Shown piece by piece: positions 35,742-44,278 of a DNA stretch of 44,345 nt. The notes beneath the pieces were generated by a model that ran no database searches, was not told the DNA's origin, and worked only from the letters and a program-made list of their open reading frames with translations. Made by a program: the position numbers and the translations under genes. The DNA is taken from NCBI GenBank assembly GCA_001723765.1, contig MAYW01000020.1:1-44345 (forward strand), read 5' to 3'. This DNA is from Candidatus Scalindua rubra (GTDB lineage: Bacteria > Planctomycetota > Brocadiia > Brocadiales > Scalinduaceae). Each line of letters begins with the position of its first letter. Position 1 is the first letter of the stretch.

Positions 35742-36668
35742 TTAACTATAAGGAAAAGGAATCCCATTAAATCCAACCATAACCCTTTTCAAATGAAACG
35801 GACTATCACCTGGTTTATTTGAACCATAAATTGCGCTAGGTGAACTAATAAAACCGTTCTCTTTTAATATACTAATAATATTTTCATTGTAATGTTCCCT
35901 TTGGCCTTCTGGATATGAAAACAAATCAATATTATGTCCTAATTCTCTTTCAAGGATATTTTTTGAACCAACAATTTCACGTTCCGCTTCTTTTATATCT
36001 AAGAAGCTTAAAACACGATGATTAATGGTATGGGGGCCTATTTCGAATAGCGAACATCGATCAATCTCCCTTAATTGATCCCATGTTAAATTTCTATAAA
36101 GGTCTGTTTCAACTATCTCATCTCTAAATTCAAAACCTTCTGTAAAACTTTCCATAATCTTATCTCTTGTGTTTTCATCAACTGACTTCAAAATAGATTT
36201 TATTTCATTTATCACCTTAATCTTTTCGACAGAAGATATGATATAGTATTTCTTACTGAATTTTAGAAAATCAAACACAATTACTTCCTCAAGAGTATTT
36301 GCTATTGCTACTTCCAGCATATCTGCCCAAATAATCCTTTTTGTATTAACAAAACCCGTAGTGATAAACATAGTAGCAGGCACATTGTATTTCTCTAATA
36401 TGGGGCATGCATTAATATAAACATTCTCAAAGCAATCGTCAAAAGTTACGGCCACTGTTTTAGATGGCAAAGGCAATTCTTCTTTCAACGCGTTTACCAA
36501 TGTTCTTAATGAAACAGGATTACATGCTTTTGATAAAACACTAATCTGTTGTTTAAAAACATCCTTGTGAATGTGTTTACCCGAATAATTTTCTATACCA
36601 CAATAATTTTCTGAAGTAACTCCATGATACAGAAGTATAATAGCTTCTTGTGTGTTTAATACTTCCAT
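35742..36668 (-). CDS. NodB-type polysaccharide deacetylase
   Basis: A 308-residue carbohydrate deacetylase. It begins EAIILLYHGV, and the NodB motifs are VTFDD (catalytic aspartate pair, motif 1) and GPHTINH (H-x3-H zinc ligands, motif 2). It removes N- or O-acyl groups from sugars. I use ATG 36668, because the longer frame starts at a TTG inside the formyltransferase gene. Together with the formyltransferase and GNAT it could exchange one acyl group on an amino sugar for another. It has no signal peptide, so it would act in the cytoplasm. Confidence 0.86.
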   Translation of the reverse strand: MEVLNTQEAIILLYHGVTSENYCGIENYSGKHIHKDVFKQQISVLSKACNPVSLRTLVNALKEELPLPSKTVAVTFDDCFENVYINACPILEKYNVPATMFITTGFVNTKRIIWADMLEVAIANTLEEVIVFDFLKFSKKYYIISSVEKIKVINEIKSILKSVDENTRDKIMESFTEGFEFRDEIVETDLYRNLTWDQLREIDRCSLFEIGPHTINHRVLSFLDIKEAEREIVGSKNILERELGHNIDLFSYPEGQREHYNENIISILKENGFISSPSAIYGSNKPGDSPFHLKRVMVGFNGIPFPYS

Positions 36669-36669
36669 A

Positions 36670-37395
36670 CTACAACTGACCTTTATATTTCTCAAAATTG
36701 TTATACGCTATCATTTTCTTATTTAAGGGCATTGCCGAATAATAATTACCAGGTAATTGCGGTGAGGCTTTTAATTGTGTATAATCATTTTTAAATCTTC
36801 TTAATAGTTCAAGGGAGACTCTAGTAGCCAATAAGGTCGTTCTGTAACGATAATGGTATATTTCATCGCTTTTTAAAATCTTTAAATACTCCTGTTGAAG
36901 GATGTCACCAGTGTCAAGCTCTGGTGAGACAAAATGAACGGTCAAACCCAAACTTTCAAAATCTCCGTAATACATAGCCCAAAGGGTGGAATCGAGCCCA
37001 CGGTACTTTTGTGAAATACCACCATGTAGATTTACCATCCCCCATTTTGGTACCTTGATGATATGAGGAAGTATTTTACCTGTGCCATACACCCATATAA
37101 GGCCTGGTTCATGCGCAAACAAAAACTCTCTCATACCCTTTTGATTAACGCTGTAGACATCGACAGATCTCTGCTCTAGTATTTCTGGTATTTGTCGGCT
37201 ACAACCTCCCGCTGTTTTATCAAAAAATAATTCCTCATAATCGTCTTGTTCCCTATCAAAAAAAGGACCTATCTTATAAGATACATTTAAAACTCTTCTT
37301 TCATATATTATTTGATCAATATCAAATTCCTCGTATATCTTCTGAATAAAATAAGTATGATGTTTGGTTCTAGTCGTAAATATTATAAGCCTCAA
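36670..37395 (-). CDS. Formyltransferase-like enzyme (sugar N-formylase candidate)
   Basis: A 241-residue member of the methionyl-tRNA formyltransferase/hydrolase fold. The catalytic site is MVNLHGGISQKYRG with N122 and H124, and the aspartate lies in SPELDTGDI (D161). Length and lack of a tRNA-binding domain fit small N-formyltransferases for amino sugars (VioF, FdtF type) that use N10-formyl-tetrahydrofolate. It starts at a TTG with no evident ribosome-binding site. The deacetylase start lies one base beyond its stop, so the two are linked. Substrate not known. Confidence 0.8.
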   Translation of the reverse strand: MRLIIFTTRTKHHTYFIQKIYEEFDIDQIIYERRVLNVSYKIGPFFDREQDDYEELFFDKTAGGCSRQIPEILEQRSVDVYSVNQKGMREFLFAHEPGLIWVYGTGKILPHIIKVPKWGMVNLHGGISQKYRGLDSTLWAMYYGDFESLGLTVHFVSPELDTGDILQQEYLKILKSDEIYHYRYRTTLLATRVSLELLRRFKNDYTQLKASPQLPGNYYSAMPLNKKMIAYNNFEKYKGQL

Positions 37396-37431
37396 TATTT
37401 GTCAACTTTCTTATTATTGATATAACATTTA

Positions 37432-38187
37432 TTAATTGTGATAATGAAAAATATATTGGGAATCAACCAACCTAAAACCAAGCTTTTCATATAACTTAAT
37501 AGAAGGAATATTCGCAACCTGAGTACCAGTACGAATTACTTGACTATGTCTATATTCCAACTCAGCATAAGCTATAAGATCACAAGCAATATTATCTCTA
37601 CGATGATTTTTATCTACAGCAATTAAGTCTATTATAACCACGTTATTGGCATCTTTTAACAACTGCAAAAATCCTACAATCTGATCATTCACTATTTTAA
37701 TAAACATTTTATCTCCTCGTTTTCCCAAGAAGTAATTATTTGCCCATTCTCCCTTAATTTTATCAGCCAGATCTTTTGGAATTAGCGGGTCAAGATGAAA
37801 CCTTGAAAAATGAAAAGCACCATTAGCCAGTAGAACAACTTTTTCACAATCAGCTGAATTAGCTAATCTAATACTCTTGTCATTCAATGCATAACGGTTT
37901 TTATTAATGTTTTTTTCGAAAGTAACATTTGTATCCACAAGATTAAAACCTCTCGATTCTAGGAATTTTATGATAGTTATATTTAGTGCAGGTATTTTGC
38001 AATAAATAAATATGGGGCTTTCAGACAAATAACGATTAAAATCTATAAATTCCTTAGAATTTTCATCCATTAATATCTCCATATAATCTTGTCTAAAGTT
38101 CAAGCAATAAGCATCACGGTTGAGTATTTCCGACAACCATTTGTCATATTTTAAGACTTCAAACTTTCCCAACTTTTCATATACCAT
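37432..38187 (-). CDS. GNAT N-acetyltransferase
   Basis: A 251-residue protein with a C-terminal GNAT domain: IRLANSADCEKVVLLA, then IIDLIAVDKNHRRDNIACDL as the acetyl-CoA motif A region, and IPSIKLYEKLGFRLVD as motif B. The N-terminal about 90 residues are less conserved. The build resembles WecD-type sugar N-acetyltransferases that act on a 4-amino sugar nucleotide. The start ATG lies 37 bp inside the SDR gene. It is a candidate acetylating enzyme for the product of the DegT protein. Confidence 0.8.
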   Translation of the reverse strand: MVYEKLGKFEVLKYDKWLSEILNRDAYCLNFRQDYMEILMDENSKEFIDFNRYLSESPIFIYCKIPALNITIIKFLESRGFNLVDTNVTFEKNINKNRYALNDKSIRLANSADCEKVVLLANGAFHFSRFHLDPLIPKDLADKIKGEWANNYFLGKRGDKMFIKIVNDQIVGFLQLLKDANNVVIIDLIAVDKNHRRDNIACDLIAYAELEYRHSQVIRTGTQVANIPSIKLYEKLGFRLVDSQYIFHYHN

Positions 38188-39176
38188 TCAATATATTTCC
38201 TGTATCCACTTTCTAATGGATACTGTGGGTTATAAGATAGCATTTCTCTTGCTTTTTTAACATCAAGTGTACCTCTATCAGGTGTTAATTTATCTTTTGA
38301 TTGGTAATTAATTTTAATATTTGGAAAAAATTCCTTAACAATATCAGCCATCTGTTTTATAGTACGAGCTTCTCCATATGTCATATTAAACGTTTGGTTC
38401 CTAGAATTATCATTTTCTAATACCTTCATAACACCGTTAACAAGATCATCTATGTAAGTAAAATCAAGACTACTTGTTTTATCACCAGTAATAGAAATTT
38501 CTCCTTTTTTCAATGCTTCCTCAATAAATATCTGTCCCACTCTTCTACTCACACATCTTTCACCATACAAGGCAGATGGTCTTATTATTGTATATGCCAA
38601 ACCAAAAGCTTCTTTATATGCCTTAATTATCTTTTCTGCACAGTACTTAAGGGCGCCATATATCCCAATAGGGTCACAAGGCGTATCCTCTGTTACAATA
38701 CCGCTATTAAAATTTCCATATACCATGCTCGACGAAAAAAAGATAAAGTGGTTTATATCATTATGATTTGTTCTGGCAACATCTAAAGTATTTTCTAAAG
38801 TTCTAATGCTGTGGTCAATGGTGCTATAAGGATCTTTATTAGATTTATCAGCATGTGCTACCGCCGCAAGATGAATTAAGGTATCACAAGGAATTTCACA
38901 AAGCAAAAAACCAATGAATCTATAGTCCCTTGCGTCAACTTCAATTAATCGAATACCATGCTCTTTTAATAAATCTAATCTTTTTTGTGTAAGTTTCAAA
39001 TAGATTTCGGCATTAGGAACATGTTTTTGCTGTAAGTAGTGATAATAATTATTAATCATTAAACTGTCCAATACCGTAACTTGAGCACCCAACTTTTTCA
39101 AACGAATAGCAAGGTGATGACCGATAAAACCTGCACCACCAACTAGTATAATTTTTCTACCTACAAGTGTTTTCAT
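38151..39176 (-). CDS. NAD-dependent sugar epimerase/dehydratase (extended SDR)
   Basis: A 341-residue extended short-chain dehydrogenase. NAD-binding is ILVGGAGFIGHH (10-21), the active site is SSSMVYG and YGALK (Tyr/Lys pair), and the family end is TYGEARTIKQMADI with NPQYPLESGYRKYIEW. It epimerises or dehydrates a nucleotide sugar, providing the keto intermediate for the DegT aminotransferase next upstream, six bases away. The precise reaction (4-epimerase, 4,6- or 5-inverting dehydratase) cannot be set; the lack of an obvious TGxxGSxG signature disfavours the FlaA1/PseB type. Confidence 0.85.
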   Translation of the reverse strand: MKTLVGRKIILVGGAGFIGHHLAIRLKKLGAQVTVLDSLMINNYYHYLQQKHVPNAEIYLKLTQKRLDLLKEHGIRLIEVDARDYRFIGFLLCEIPCDTLIHLAAVAHADKSNKDPYSTIDHSIRTLENTLDVARTNHNDINHFIFFSSSMVYGNFNSGIVTEDTPCDPIGIYGALKYCAEKIIKAYKEAFGLAYTIIRPSALYGERCVSRRVGQIFIEEALKKGEISITGDKTSSLDFTYIDDLVNGVMKVLENDNSRNQTFNMTYGEARTIKQMADIVKEFFPNIKINYQSKDKLTPDRGTLDVKKAREMLSYNPQYPLESGYRKYIEWYMKSWESLKS

Positions 39177-39182
39177 GAAGAT

Positions 39183-40326
39183 TCATACTTCCGATATTAC
39201 CTTTTTAAAAGTGTTAACGATATAATCCATATCTTCCGATCTCAAATGAGGCCCTACAGGCAGAGAAATAGAACTGTTACTAATCAATGATGCATTTGGA
39301 AATGAATTTTCATTATAACCATATTTTCTTCTATAATAAGTCATTAACGGTACAGGTTGAGGATAATATATGCTTGTCCCAACTCCATTTTCATTTAACT
39401 TTTTTACAATCTCAAACCTTTTGAGTGCTAAATCGTCAACTAATACGATAGACAAACAATAGTAACTGCTCTGAAAATTATCGTAACTGGTTTTGAATAA
39501 CCTGATTCTATCAATTTTCATTAGTCCGGATTCCAGTCTTATATAGTTTTCCTTACGAATTCTTAAAAAACCATTCAAACGTTTTTAACTGCTCAATTCC
39601 CAAAGCAGCTTGAATTTCACTCATACGATAGTTAAAACCTAGCATTCCAATGTCATACACGCCTGGTACTTTTCTCTCTGTTATCTGGCGATCTATTCCA
39701 AAGGCTCTCTGCCTATTAATCTTTTCTGCAATTTCCTTGTGTTTCGTAACTAACATCCCTCCTTCACCAGTTGTCATATGTTTTACTGGATAAAAAGAGA
39801 AACAGCCAACATCACCATGAAGCCCTGCATGGATATCATTAAAATAAGACCCAATCGCTAAAGCACAATCCTCGACAACAAACAAGTTGTGTCTCTTTGC
39901 AATAATTCTTATCTTTTTCATGTCAACCGGCATTCCTAAATAATGTACTACCGAAATAGCCTTTGTGTTCACAGTTATACTGTTTTCAATAAGATCAATA
40001 TCAATATTTCCAGTTTCCATTTCTGAATCTATAAATACTGGTTTACCTCCCCATAATTCAACTGCATGAGCGGTAGCAGTATGCGTTTGAGCAGGAACAA
40101 TAACTTCATCGCCTGGTCCAGTTCCCAGATAAAAATATGCAAGATGAAGCGCCGCTGTGCAAGATGCAACTGCTAAGGAATGACCTCCGCCAACAAAATC
40201 AGTGAAACTCTTCTCAAATTTCCTCACTCTTGGGCCATGTGTTAGAATATGTCCACTTAATGCATCCAAAACTTCTTTTTTTTCTTCATCATGAATAATA
40301 GGTCGGCCAAAAGGTATCTCTCTCAA
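39183..40326 (-). pseudogene. DegT/DnrJ aminotransferase, split by a frameshift
   Basis: Two frames make one aminotransferase of about 380 residues. The first (39553-40326) has the PLP motifs CTAALHLAY, VEDCALAIGS (D153) and FYPVKHMTTGEGG (K182), then ends wrongly after EQLKTFEWFFKNS. The second (39183-39578) restores the C-terminus from LNGFLRIRKENY to LPVGPHLRSEDM. Removing one base from the T5 run at 39582-39586 gives the natural join EQLKRLNGFLRIRK. The start is TTG with AAGGAG six bases upstream. If the frameshift is real the enzyme lacks the small domain, and so is probably inactive. The DegT at 16661 remains intact. Confidence 0.85.
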
Positions 40327-40336
40327 ATTTCTCTCC

Positions 40337-41344
40337 TTATAAATATGTAACTTTTACAGCCTTTGATAAGTTCATTGATTTTTCCATCGCAAAACAAACC
40401 GACATCGTCCTGAATACATCATCCACATCAACAATAAGCTGTTTATTATTTATTATAGAATCGACAAAGTTAAGTAATAAATCTCCTTTTTCAACACCTG
40501 GATATTCCTCAGTAATCACAGTAGGTTTATCATTGTGGGTGCGTGATTCAAAAAGCAACCCTTTATCAAAACCATTTACAAACGTCGCTTTTGTGCCATA
40601 GACCGCTAGAGTATGAAAATGAGGAAATGCACAACCCATATTACAAGCAGTTTTACCTACGATACCACTTTTAAACTTTAAAATACTTACAACAAAATCA
40701 TTATATTTGAACCTTGAATTTTTAGTAGAAATATTATTACCATAACTAAAAACTTCCACTATGGTTTCTCCGGTTAGCCATAGAAGAAGGTCTACAACAT
40801 GAACCCCTCCACCATAAACAACTGAATAAAAATTAAGTTTCCCTCTCCAACCATCTGTTATTTTATTTATCCTTCCATAATTATAATCACTTTCCAAATA
40901 ATATAACTCGCCAAAAGTCTCTTCCTCAATCAAATTCTTCACATATAGAAAACGGGGAGACTGTCTCAAAATCAAATTAGATGAAAGTTTTAAATCTGGA
41001 TTACTTTTTATCTGTTCTCTTATTTCAATTGCTTCACTTTCATACATACACAATGGTTTTTCTACGAAAACATGCTTTTCATTGCCAAGAGCTTTAATTA
41101 TTTGTTCATAGTGATAATTGTCATAACTTGCGATAGATACAATATCTATTTCAGTGTCTTGCAGTATATCATCGTCATTCATTGTAATCTTCATGTGAGG
41201 ATACTTCTCATTACACATCCTAAATTTGTCATCCGAAAAGTCACAGAGAGCTACAACTTCACATCCTGAATGTCTCTGAAATCCTTCAATATGGCTTTCA
41301 CCTACTCCCATGCCAATAATCCCCACCTTTAATTTATTCTGCAT
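40337..41344 (-). CDS. Gfo/Idh/MocA family oxidoreductase
   Basis: A 335-residue sugar dehydrogenase: VGIIGMGVGESHIEGF at the N-terminus, VEKPLCMYESEA as the lysine motif, NLILRQSPRF and GGVHVVDLLLWLTGE in the catalytic domain. It lies 10 bp upstream of the DegT gene. This is the same dehydrogenase/aminotransferase pairing as at 16661-19054, consistent with duplicated 3-keto or 4-keto amination routes. No disruptions. Confidence 0.88.
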   Translation of the reverse strand: MQNKLKVGIIGMGVGESHIEGFQRHSGCEVVALCDFSDDKFRMCNEKYPHMKITMNDDDILQDTEIDIVSIASYDNYHYEQIIKALGNEKHVFVEKPLCMYESEAIEIREQIKSNPDLKLSSNLILRQSPRFLYVKNLIEEETFGELYYLESDYNYGRINKITDGWRGKLNFYSVVYGGGVHVVDLLLWLTGETIVEVFSYGNNISTKNSRFKYNDFVVSILKFKSGIVGKTACNMGCAFPHFHTLAVYGTKATFVNGFDKGLLFESRTHNDKPTVITEEYPGVEKGDLLLNFVDSIINNKQLIVDVDDVFRTMSVCFAMEKSMNLSKAVKVTYL

Positions 41345-41451
41345 AAGTACTTATCTGCCCTTCACTAGCTTTATCTAAAAATGTCTACTATACCAATTTT
41401 ATAAAGCTGCGATCTTGAGTACGTGAATAGCTGTTCTTTTGAATGTTACTC

Positions 41452-41501
41452 TGGTGCCTTATATTTAATACAATAGAATGAGGAAAATCGTTAAGGCACC
41501 A
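41452..41501. repeat. 10-bp perfect inverted repeat between the HAD and Gfo/Idh genes
   Basis: Arms tggtgcctta (41452-41461) and taaggcacca (41492-41501) with a 30-bp loop, 27 bp after the HAD stop. No T-tract follows on the minus strand, so it is not a typical terminator; it could be an RNA processing or attenuation structure. Confidence 0.45.
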
Positions 41502-41527
41502 ACCATTTAAAATTAATAATAAGTCTT

Positions 41528-42196
41528 TTAATGTGTTATATTTAAACTGTTACTAAAACCAAAATCCTTTATCGTCATTACCTCAAACAACCCTCTTAAC
41601 TCTTTACTTTTCTCATTAACAACTCCAACAAAATCTATTTTATTATCTTTTGCCGCTTCATAATCATTCGTGGCATCTCCAAAATAAATAGCTTTTTTAT
41701 TCTCTATACCATACATTTGTAACAGATATTTTACATTTTCATTTTTCTTTCGCGGTGACCCCAGAATGTCTTTAAAATACGTATCTATCTGTCTTAACTT
41801 CGCTATGTACCTGATCTCTTTCTGTGGAGCTGCAGATACAACAAAACAGATTTTTTTCTTTTTTTTTTAAGTTCTTTAATAAAATCAATCACTCCATTGA
41901 TGTACGGCGCTTTTACGACTTTTTTCTACAACGAGCTGTGAATATTCCCTATCTAAATCACCTATTATTTCCTGCGTTATTTTTTTATTCAAAAAATTAT
42001 TATAGTAAAATTTGAATTTCTCATATCGAGACATCCCTCCATTTTGCAAATGATAATCGATAACTTTCCTGACTATTTCTTCACCATAATCCTTAAAGAG
42101 TGCACCAAAAGCCTGAGCTTTCGTCTCCAAACTATCCACAATAACTCCATCAAAATCAAAGAAGAAAAATCTGTACTTGTCTACATCAAACTTCAT
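41528..42196 (-). pseudogene. HAD-superfamily phosphatase, broken by two frameshifts
   Basis: The start (42196) encodes FFFFDFDGVIVDSLETKAQA, the HAD nucleophile motif I. The end (from 41716) encodes AIYFGDATNDYEAAKDN, the motif IV region. Between them the frame breaks twice. Removing one base from the T6 run at 41920-41925 continues VEKVVKAPYINGVIDF. A further net shift within the T10 run at 41859-41868 restores ICFVVSAAPQKEIRYIAK. Joined, the gene encodes about 220 residues of a phosphoglycolate-phosphatase-like protein. Such enzymes dephosphorylate sugar-phosphates, and one might act on a phosphorylated nonulosonate or precursor. As written no full-length protein is made. Confidence 0.8.
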
Positions 42197-42241
42197 AATA
42201 AGAAAGAAGGAAAATTTTTCTTGTTTTCTCTACATTACCCT

Positions 42242-43153
42242 TTAACATGTTTTTGCTAATCCCTTAATTAAATTTTCTACAGCTTTAGCTTCCATCCTGA
42301 TCCTTGCCTCTTTCGCATAAGATCCAATATGAGGTGTAAGAATAATATTATCCAGATTGACCAGTTTCCCGGAATACGGCTCATTGTTATATACATCAAG
42401 GGCGGCATAACCTATTTTTCCTGATTTTAAACCACCATATAGACTATCTTCATCAATAGCAAAACCCCTTGCGGTGTTTATTAATATTACACCTTTTTTC
42501 ATTCTTAATATTTCCTTTTTTGTAATTAATCTCTCTTTTGAGGAATAATGAATTGATATAATATCTGATATCTTGAATAGTTCATTTAAGGACACATATT
42601 CTGCTATTCTGGATTTTATAGTTCTTATATCATTAAATACAATCTTAGCTCCAAACGCTTTTGCCAACCGAGCAACTTTTTTCCCCATTTTACCAAAACC
42701 AATAATACCTAATATCTTGTCCCTAAACTGTAAACCCATCTCTTTTCCCCAAACCTTTTTGCGCATATTTCTGTCAACAGAAGTAATTCTTCTTAAACAA
42801 CAAAGAATCAACCCTATTGTCAATTCCGGTACACAATCTACTAAAGCAGATGGTGTATTATAAACTTGAATGTTTAGTTGTTTTGCAATATGTAAATCTA
42901 TATTATCCAAGCCCACCCCTACCCTGGAAATAACTCTAAGGGATTTAGCATTTTCTAGAACTTGTTTAGTCAGCGGTTCTATCCCTGCTATCAAACCAAC
43001 ATAAGAACTTTCACTTAAAATATTATTAATTTCTATTTCTGTGAGTTTTCTTTTATAAGGGTTTAAAACATAATCTATATTCTTTTTTCTTAACAGCCTT
43101 AAAGTTTCCTTATTACATTCAGCAAAAGTAGTTGTGGAGATGAAGACTCTCAT
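42242..43153 (-). CDS. D-2-hydroxyacid dehydrogenase (second copy)
   Basis: A dehydrogenase of about 303 residues, phosphoglycerate-dehydrogenase-like. NAD-binding is LGIIGFGKMGKKVARLAKAF, catalytic R in NTARGF, E in NNEPYSG and H in TPHIGSY. It is distinct from the family member at 33743 and is the first gene of the long minus-strand run, so a promoter probably lies upstream. Start: GTG at 43156 or the adjoining ATG at 43153; I take the ATG. It probably makes or uses an alpha-keto/hydroxy acid linked to the glycan, for example a lactyl-type substituent; this is speculative. Confidence 0.83.
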   Translation of the reverse strand: MRVFISTTTFAECNKETLRLLRKKNIDYVLNPYKRKLTEIEINNILSESSYVGLIAGIEPLTKQVLENAKSLRVISRVGVGLDNIDLHIAKQLNIQVYNTPSALVDCVPELTIGLILCCLRRITSVDRNMRKKVWGKEMGLQFRDKILGIIGFGKMGKKVARLAKAFGAKIVFNDIRTIKSRIAEYVSLNELFKISDIISIHYSSKERLITKKEILRMKKGVILINTARGFAIDEDSLYGGLKSGKIGYAALDVYNNEPYSGKLVNLDNIILTPHIGSYAKEARIRMEAKAVENLIKGLAKTC

Positions 43154-43636
43154 CACACTATGCTCGTTAAAAAAAACAACATATTTTAAAATCAGGTATC
43201 ACCTGTAATTTTAACTCTTCAAGTATTTGCATTTTCAGTGAATACAATTCGAAATCTCTTAAATCAAAGATCAACATCGCCTTTGTCTTTAAATTCCATA
43301 TGCAACTAACAATGAATCTACAAGATTCATATAACTTCTTACTATCTTTTCTTTATGTTTAAAAATCAAATAATTCCATGACAAATAATTTGTTTCAACC
43401 CCCCCACATCCTCCTTTAGAAAAGGGAGAAAGAGGTGGATTCTTAATTCCATTACTGAAATAAATTCAGCACAAGCTTTAAGTATTGGGACATTTTACGT
43501 ACTTGTTTTTTAGTACGCATAATTAGATCAATATGCCCAATTTTAAACCTGTTCCTGACAGAGCCTGCTCCTGAGAAGGACAGGAGTTCAGGAATCTGAC
43601 AACTTTAAATACGCTTAAAAATAAATACATTTTTCA
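43154..43636. other. Divergent intergenic region with several small palindromes
   Basis: Between the dehydrogenase and the plus-strand gene. It contains caggt/acctg around atc (43193-43205), cgtact/agtacg (43498-43503, 43512-43517), an imperfect CCTCC/GGAGG-rich palindrome (about 43400-43438) and a hairpin with two nested arms (43552-43594: ttcctga/tcaggaa outer, ctcctg/caggag inner). No ORF of note is seen. The first gene of the glycan run must be transcribed from here, but I could not fix a convincing promoter. Confidence 0.5.
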
Positions 43637-43665
43637 TTGACAAAAGGAATTGTGGAGTTTAGCAT
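43637..43665 (+). promoter_or_regulatory. Candidate sigma-70-type promoter of the small plus-strand gene
   Basis: TTGACA at 43637-43642, a 17-bp spacer, and TAGCAT at 43660-43665 (four of six matches to the -10 consensus), about 30 bp before the start codon at 43692. Confidence 0.4.
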
Positions 43666-43691
43666 TAATGTATAGACAAAAAGGAGATATT

Positions 43692-43946
43692 ATGCATGTT
43701 GATGCCATAAACTTGATAGATATCCTTGAACAAAAATTTGAAAAGGACCACGCAAAGGTTATTGCCAGGGCTATAGATGAAGCCATTAGCGAAAGTGTCA
43801 AACAACAATCTACAATATTAACTACCAAAGAGGATTTGGCAAATCTAAAAGCCGAAATAATAAAATGGATGTTCATTTTCTGGATAGGGCAGATAGGCAT
43901 TTTGACAGGAATTATTTTTGCCATACTAAAGTTATATTTCAGTTAA
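43692..43946 (+). CDS. Small coiled-coil membrane protein (DUF1640-like)
   Basis: An 84-residue protein, the only clear gene on the plus strand. The ATG at 43692 follows AAGGAGATATT, a strong ribosome-binding site; the longer upstream frame lacks one. Residues 1-50 form a helical, charged stretch (NLIDILEQKFEKDHAKVIARA, then TKEDLANLKAEIIKWM); the C-terminal 30 residues are a membrane helix (FIFWIGQIGILTGIIFAILK). This is the build of DUF1640/CCDC90-like proteins, function unknown. It is divergent from the glycan run and likely independent of it. Confidence 0.75.
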   Translation: MHVDAINLIDILEQKFEKDHAKVIARAIDEAISESVKQQSTILTTKEDLANLKAEIIKWMFIFWIGQIGILTGIIFAILKLYFS

Positions 43947-44278
43947 AGATTAAGATACACTATCCCAATCGCGAAGTGGAGCAAAGCCTCACTTCGAGGC
44001 AGTCTTATGTGTTCTTCGTTTGATAGTGAGGCACAATGTTACCGAAAGTGAGGCACGGGGGTCAAGTCTCCCCTTGACTGCATGTCCTCTCCCAGTTCTT
44101 TAATGAGGTAATTTAATATCCCTAACTCATTAAAAATCAACCTATTTTCAACCCACAGTTTTTAATTTCAACCCAGTTTTTGCCCATTTCCGGAGTCAAT
44201 TTTTACCTCGAAAAATTTTTTCTTTCTTCTGGATTTTTTGATTGGCGTCTTCTTTCCTTTTTTGCTATTAAAATACAC
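43947..44278. other. Repeat-containing gap before the right edge
   Basis: After the small gene, cgaagtg/cacttcg (43972-43978, 43990-43996) and gcctc/gaggc (43986-43990, 43996-44000) form competing hairpins without a T-tract. The 10-mer agtgaggcac occurs at 44025-44034 and again at 44047-44056, and its inverse is nearby at 43986-43994. gtcaag/cttgac (44061-44066, 44073-44078) is another small inverted repeat. From 44100 onward the sequence is A+T-rich. No gene is recognised. Confidence 0.5.

Noticed and set aside
43634..43924. Minus-strand open frame opposite the small membrane protein
   Set aside because: The plus-strand frame has a strong ribosome-binding site, a promoter-like sequence and a sensible coiled-coil plus membrane layout; the opposite frame has none.
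43986..44000. gcctc/gaggc hairpin as terminator of the small plus-strand gene
   Set aside because: No run of T follows and a competing stem overlaps it; kept only as part of the gap description.
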